Shown here one piece after another: positions 60,433 through 64,000 of a stretch of 64,000 nt of DNA. The translations under genes and the position numbers were made by a program. The stretch spans positions 19,627,501 to 19,691,500 of the forward strand of contig OX327711.1 in the NCBI GenBank assembly GCA_946807835.1, given 5' to 3'. The first letter of the stretch is position 1. Every line of letters starts with the position of its first letter. Source of the stretch: Ailanthus altissimus (Eukaryota > Streptophyta > Magnoliopsida > Sapindales > Simaroubaceae). A model generated the notes under the pieces. The model worked only from the letters and a program-made list of their open reading frames with translations. It searched no databases and was not told where the DNA came from.

Positions 60433-63085
60433 TGCTTTAAGAACCAAATACTGGAGTTTGGTGGAGGTAGCAACAATATCCGCCAACAGTCAGGCCTCAG
60501 TTCAAAATCGCCAGGTTTTTTTTCCACAAAATCAAACAACTATTATCCTTCTTCTTCTTCTTTTTGTCGAAACGCGAAATTAAATGTCTGACTACAGTGC
60601 AAAAACTATATTACAATCAAATGCAAACGCTAAGACTCTGCCTTTGTCGATGATCATATCAGGGTCCCTCATTTTTTTCTTTTTAAAATTATATTTCAAA
60701 GCACCCTTTTGGCTGAAATGCACATAACCTGGCTCAAAACACTATCTTCTCCTCCTTCCTACGATCTCCTCGACTCAACAGAGCTGAAAAATATTTCAAA
60801 AAAGAAGTTAACATGATAAACAAAGAAAAAGAACAAAAGAATACCCTCCAGAGCAAGCAAAATGAAGAAGAGGGGAAAAAAACAGAGAGAATAATTTTAC
60901 CATAAGAAAATGACCAAAAGGGTACGAAAGAATCACTCTTTTTCCAATGTTCATGATGATCAAACAAAATATTAAAAAGATTGGTTAATAAGAGGAGAAT
61001 TGTAAAAGGTGGTGATGGAGAATTGAAGAGCTGAGCCTGAGACTCAAAAGGCCGCAGAGAAAAATTAATAATAGATTTAATATTTTTTTAAAAAGAAATG
61101 GTGATCAAATTATTACTTTTTTCAATTACTTCCCTTTTTTGCAGATGATCTCAGAGGATCTCCCTCTCTTCGACCCTCGTTCTTGTCCCTATCATGACCA
61201 AAATTCTTTTTTTCTTTTTTTTCTTTTTTCTCTCTCATGAAATTCTGTGAACCTTTTTTTTTTTAAATATTCTTTCTCTTTCTCGAGTAGACTATCTATA
61301 AATTTAGGAGTATAAACATTATATTTTTTAAATTTTAAATTATTTTTTATTATATTTAATATTAAATACTTACTTTTAAATTAAAATAAATTTATTTATT
61401 AAAATAAATAAATAAAATAAATAAATAATTTTATTATCACCACTTATTCAACTCAAATTTTTTTAATTTATATATAAATTTATCAAAATTTTAATAAAAA
61501 CTTATTATTTGAATTATAAATAAAATATGATAATTTAAATACTAAAATTTTTAAAAAAATTAACAGATTCAAATCACCCACTCATCATTCGCCATCTCAA
61601 CACTTTGGAGGTCATCTTCGCCAATGTCACTATCTAGTGAAACAATAGCTATTTACGTTTAACATTACGGTTGAAAAATATAACAAATTACAGTTTTTGC
61701 ATTAGCTGGCTTAATAACAAACTAAAAAATTCTCAAAATAATTTTTTTTTTTTAAAGGATAGCTTGAAGATCTCTCCTTTTTACTTTATTTTTTTGATAG
61801 AATTTTTCTTTTAATTTTTCGGGTCAAATTTGAGCTAAATTTTTAAAGGATTGTAATTCGTATTTAAATATTAAACTAACCTAAAAATTAATATTTTCAA
61901 TTCAATTAGAATTAGTTGGTATATGGATTAACCTTTTAATCGAATGAATAAATCTTAGGCAAACGATCCAAAAATTAATTTAAAAAAAAAAATAAATTAA
62001 ATAAACAATGGCATGCGACTACTATATGAATAGCAGACATGGCACCCACAAACAGAAAACATATATTCTTTGTACCAAATTTTTTTTTTTTTTTTAAATT
62101 TCTGTAGATCCATCCAGCTTAGCAATAAAATCTTAGTTTTGTTTTTAATATAACCGTTGGTTTGCAAATTTCGAGACGTAATATTATATTTTACGATGAT
62201 TTCGTATGGACATGTATGCCAATTTTTTTTTTTTAATTTTTCATATAGGTATGTGCCGCCAGGTGAATCCGTTTTATCCAACAACCATTCTTTTTTATTT
62301 GGGTTCGATAAAAAAAATAATAATTGGGATACTTGAATTAAATTAAATAAATAATTTTATTATTAATATCATATTTTTTCAGTATTATAAAATAATTATT
62401 TATTTTTATTAATATTTTTTTTTCTTGAACATTTGCGGTAGTAGTTTAATAGAAAATGAGTTTCAAAGCATTTGACTTTTATTGTAAAGGTGCTAATTCA
62501 AATCTCTCCTTTTAAAAAAAAATTATATTTTTTAATTTTAATTTTAATTTTAATATATTTTATTTTAAATATTTATTAAATAATAAAATAATATAATTAA
62601 TTATTTTAGAAGTTATAAAAATTAACTATTCATTAAATAATTGACATATCATTTGTGATGAAAAGTGTAATTTTCATTTCAAATTATGTGACATATTAAC
62701 TAGATGATAAATTTTTATAATGTATTTTTGTTTAAGATTAAAATACAATATTTTTAAAATTAAAATATAATATATTTTAACCAGATAAAAATAAAAAGAG
62801 CCACTAATATTATTTTAACCAAAAACGTTTATAATTTTATATGACACAAAATTTTTAAATTTTTATTACATATTTTAAATTTTTTGTTACTCATTTCAAT
62901 ATAAAAAAAATTATTTAACTCATTCATCATTGAATATTTTAAGAAGATGAATGAATATTCTTTGAAGATTTTGTTAAAAAAATTGATTATTGTAGAGTTT
63001 GTTTCTCTTTATTAAAATGATTGGATGGACATTGTAACAAAAATTAAAAGATCAAAATTTTAGGTCTACATCTAAATATTATTTT
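60433..63085. other. Upstream region of the LRR kinase gene and AT-rich intergenic DNA
   Basis: The first ~650 bp should be leader and promoter of the minus-strand kinase gene. It includes a CTT-rich stretch at about 60547-60567 and a purine-rich stretch at about 60800-60890 on the plus strand. From 61075 the DNA is AT-rich with poly-T runs. No gene or RNA is supported; the ORF at 61997-62284 has no family resemblance. Confidence 0.45.
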
Positions 63086-63089
63086 TTTA

Positions 63090-63460
63090 AGAGAGGGAGA
63101 ATGATGCAGTTTCAAGACTACAAGAATTCCTAATCAAATTTAAGTTTATTATTTTTAAGAATATTTTAATTAGTTTAAATTCTATTTTAATTAGTTTAAA
63201 TTTTATTTTAATTAATTTATTTTTATTAGTTTAGTAATTATTATTTGAGTTGTATTCCTAATTTATTATCAAATCTTATTTTAGTAGATTTATGATAATT
63301 AATAATTAGTATAAATATGTGTATTTTATAACATTAGAAGAAACTTGTTATTTTGGTTATTCAATTATGGGATAAATTATTTGAATTGTTCTTTATTATT
63401 TCTTAATATTTGTTTAATTAATAAGATCAAACGCCTTAAATTCATAAATATTTTTAAAAT
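63090..63460 (+). mobile_element. Possible LTR fragment
   Basis: AAGAGAGGGAGAATGATGCAG at about 63089-63109 resembles the polypurine tract plus LTR start of plant retrotransposons. The following 350 bp contain an LTR-like tail ('agtataaatatgtgtatt', 'gggataaattatttgaatt'). 'attttaattagtttaaat' is repeated at about 63163-63212. No partner LTR or target duplication is visible in the window. Confidence 0.3.
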
Positions 63461-64000
63461 CAACGTAAATTTAGATTAATTCTTTTTTTTAAAATATTCA
63501 TAAACTAAATAAAATATCAAATTTATCTCTTCATCTACTCTTTTACTGCATCAATATATAAATAATTAAGTTAACTTTGTAACTCATAAATATTAAATAT
63601 AAGCTAAAATTGGTCGAAAATCCAAATTTACTTTATGTTAATTTGTTAAAGACTAATTAAATATTTTGTTAATAAGGTAATCATATTATTTAATACCTAA
63701 TGTTCAGTTCATGCACTGTCATAGTCACATAATGAATGTAATTTTCCAATAAACATTGATATATTAAAAGTAATATTCTAATTTAATTTTCTTTGTTGTA
63801 TATAAGTTTCATATAAATTGATGTGCCAACTAACTTAATTAAATATTATTTGACATTTAGTTTGAGCATTTGATTCTGGTAGCATTTAAAAGGCTAAATA
63901 TTATTAACTAACAATGCAGCTCGACGTGGTAAAATATTAATCAAAATTCATGGTTTTAATTATGTGCATCAAAGTTTGACTCGGTCTAGAGTAAAGTTGT

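Overview
This is a window of plant nuclear DNA, almost certainly from a eudicot. The coding genes have GT-AG introns, and the intergenic DNA is very AT-rich. The protein families are plant-specific: MAX2, PYR/PYL, LONELY GUY, a granulin-type papain-like protease, DUF688 and an MDIS1/MRH1-type receptor-like kinase. About half of the window is nested LTR retrotransposons. A woody rosid such as Citrus would fit, but I cannot prove the species by reading alone.

Layout. (1) 1-4.7 kb: an intronless MAX2-type F-box/LRR gene (+), preceded by a pyrimidine-rich leader with degenerate repeats. (2) 4.7-15.9 kb: a decayed Ty1/copia element (4717-13775) broken by two solo LTRs, followed by relics of a second element. 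(3) 16.6-17.1 kb: an intronless ABA-receptor gene of the PYL11/12 type (+). (4) 18.5-20.2 kb: a 1.74-kb foldback element with a perfect 9-bp target duplication. (5) 20.5-38.1 kb: a second Ty1/copia element (20474-38081). It is interrupted by a 9.55-kb gypsy-derived element (21371-30924) and by another solo LTR (34514-37066). (6) 39.1-41.9 kb: a five-exon RD21-like cysteine protease with a C-terminal granulin domain (+). (7) 43.4 kb: a tRNA-Val(UAC) gene (-) beside a short tandem duplication. (8) 48.6-51.0 kb: a three-exon DUF688 gene (+). (9) 54.1-60.4 kb: a twelve-exon LRR receptor-like pseudokinase (-) carrying a three-LTR TRIM element and a partial exon duplication in one intron. The rest, to 64 kb, is AT-rich DNA with LTR relics.

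The most interesting object is the 9.55-kb element. Its two 2857-bp LTRs are almost identical, have TG...CA ends and are flanked by GAAGT on both sides. It has a tRNA-Met-type primer-binding site and a polypurine tract. Its interior keeps only scraps of gag and of the gypsy pol C-terminus. Between these scraps lie two intact open reading frames on the opposite strand: a complete, intronless LONELY GUY (cytokinin-activating) coding region and an unrecognised 359-codon ORF. Each has a CTATAAATA box just upstream. It looks like a young, non-autonomous retrotransposon carrying a captured hormone gene.

The host genes PYL11/12-like, cysteine protease, DUF688 and LRR-RLK recall Arabidopsis At5g45840-At5g45890 (MDIS1, DUF688, PYL11, PYL12, SAG12). 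This suggests an ancestral block that the retrotransposons have pushed apart. Apart from the shared hormone theme (strigolactone, ABA, cytokinin), I see no sign that the genes form one pathway cluster.
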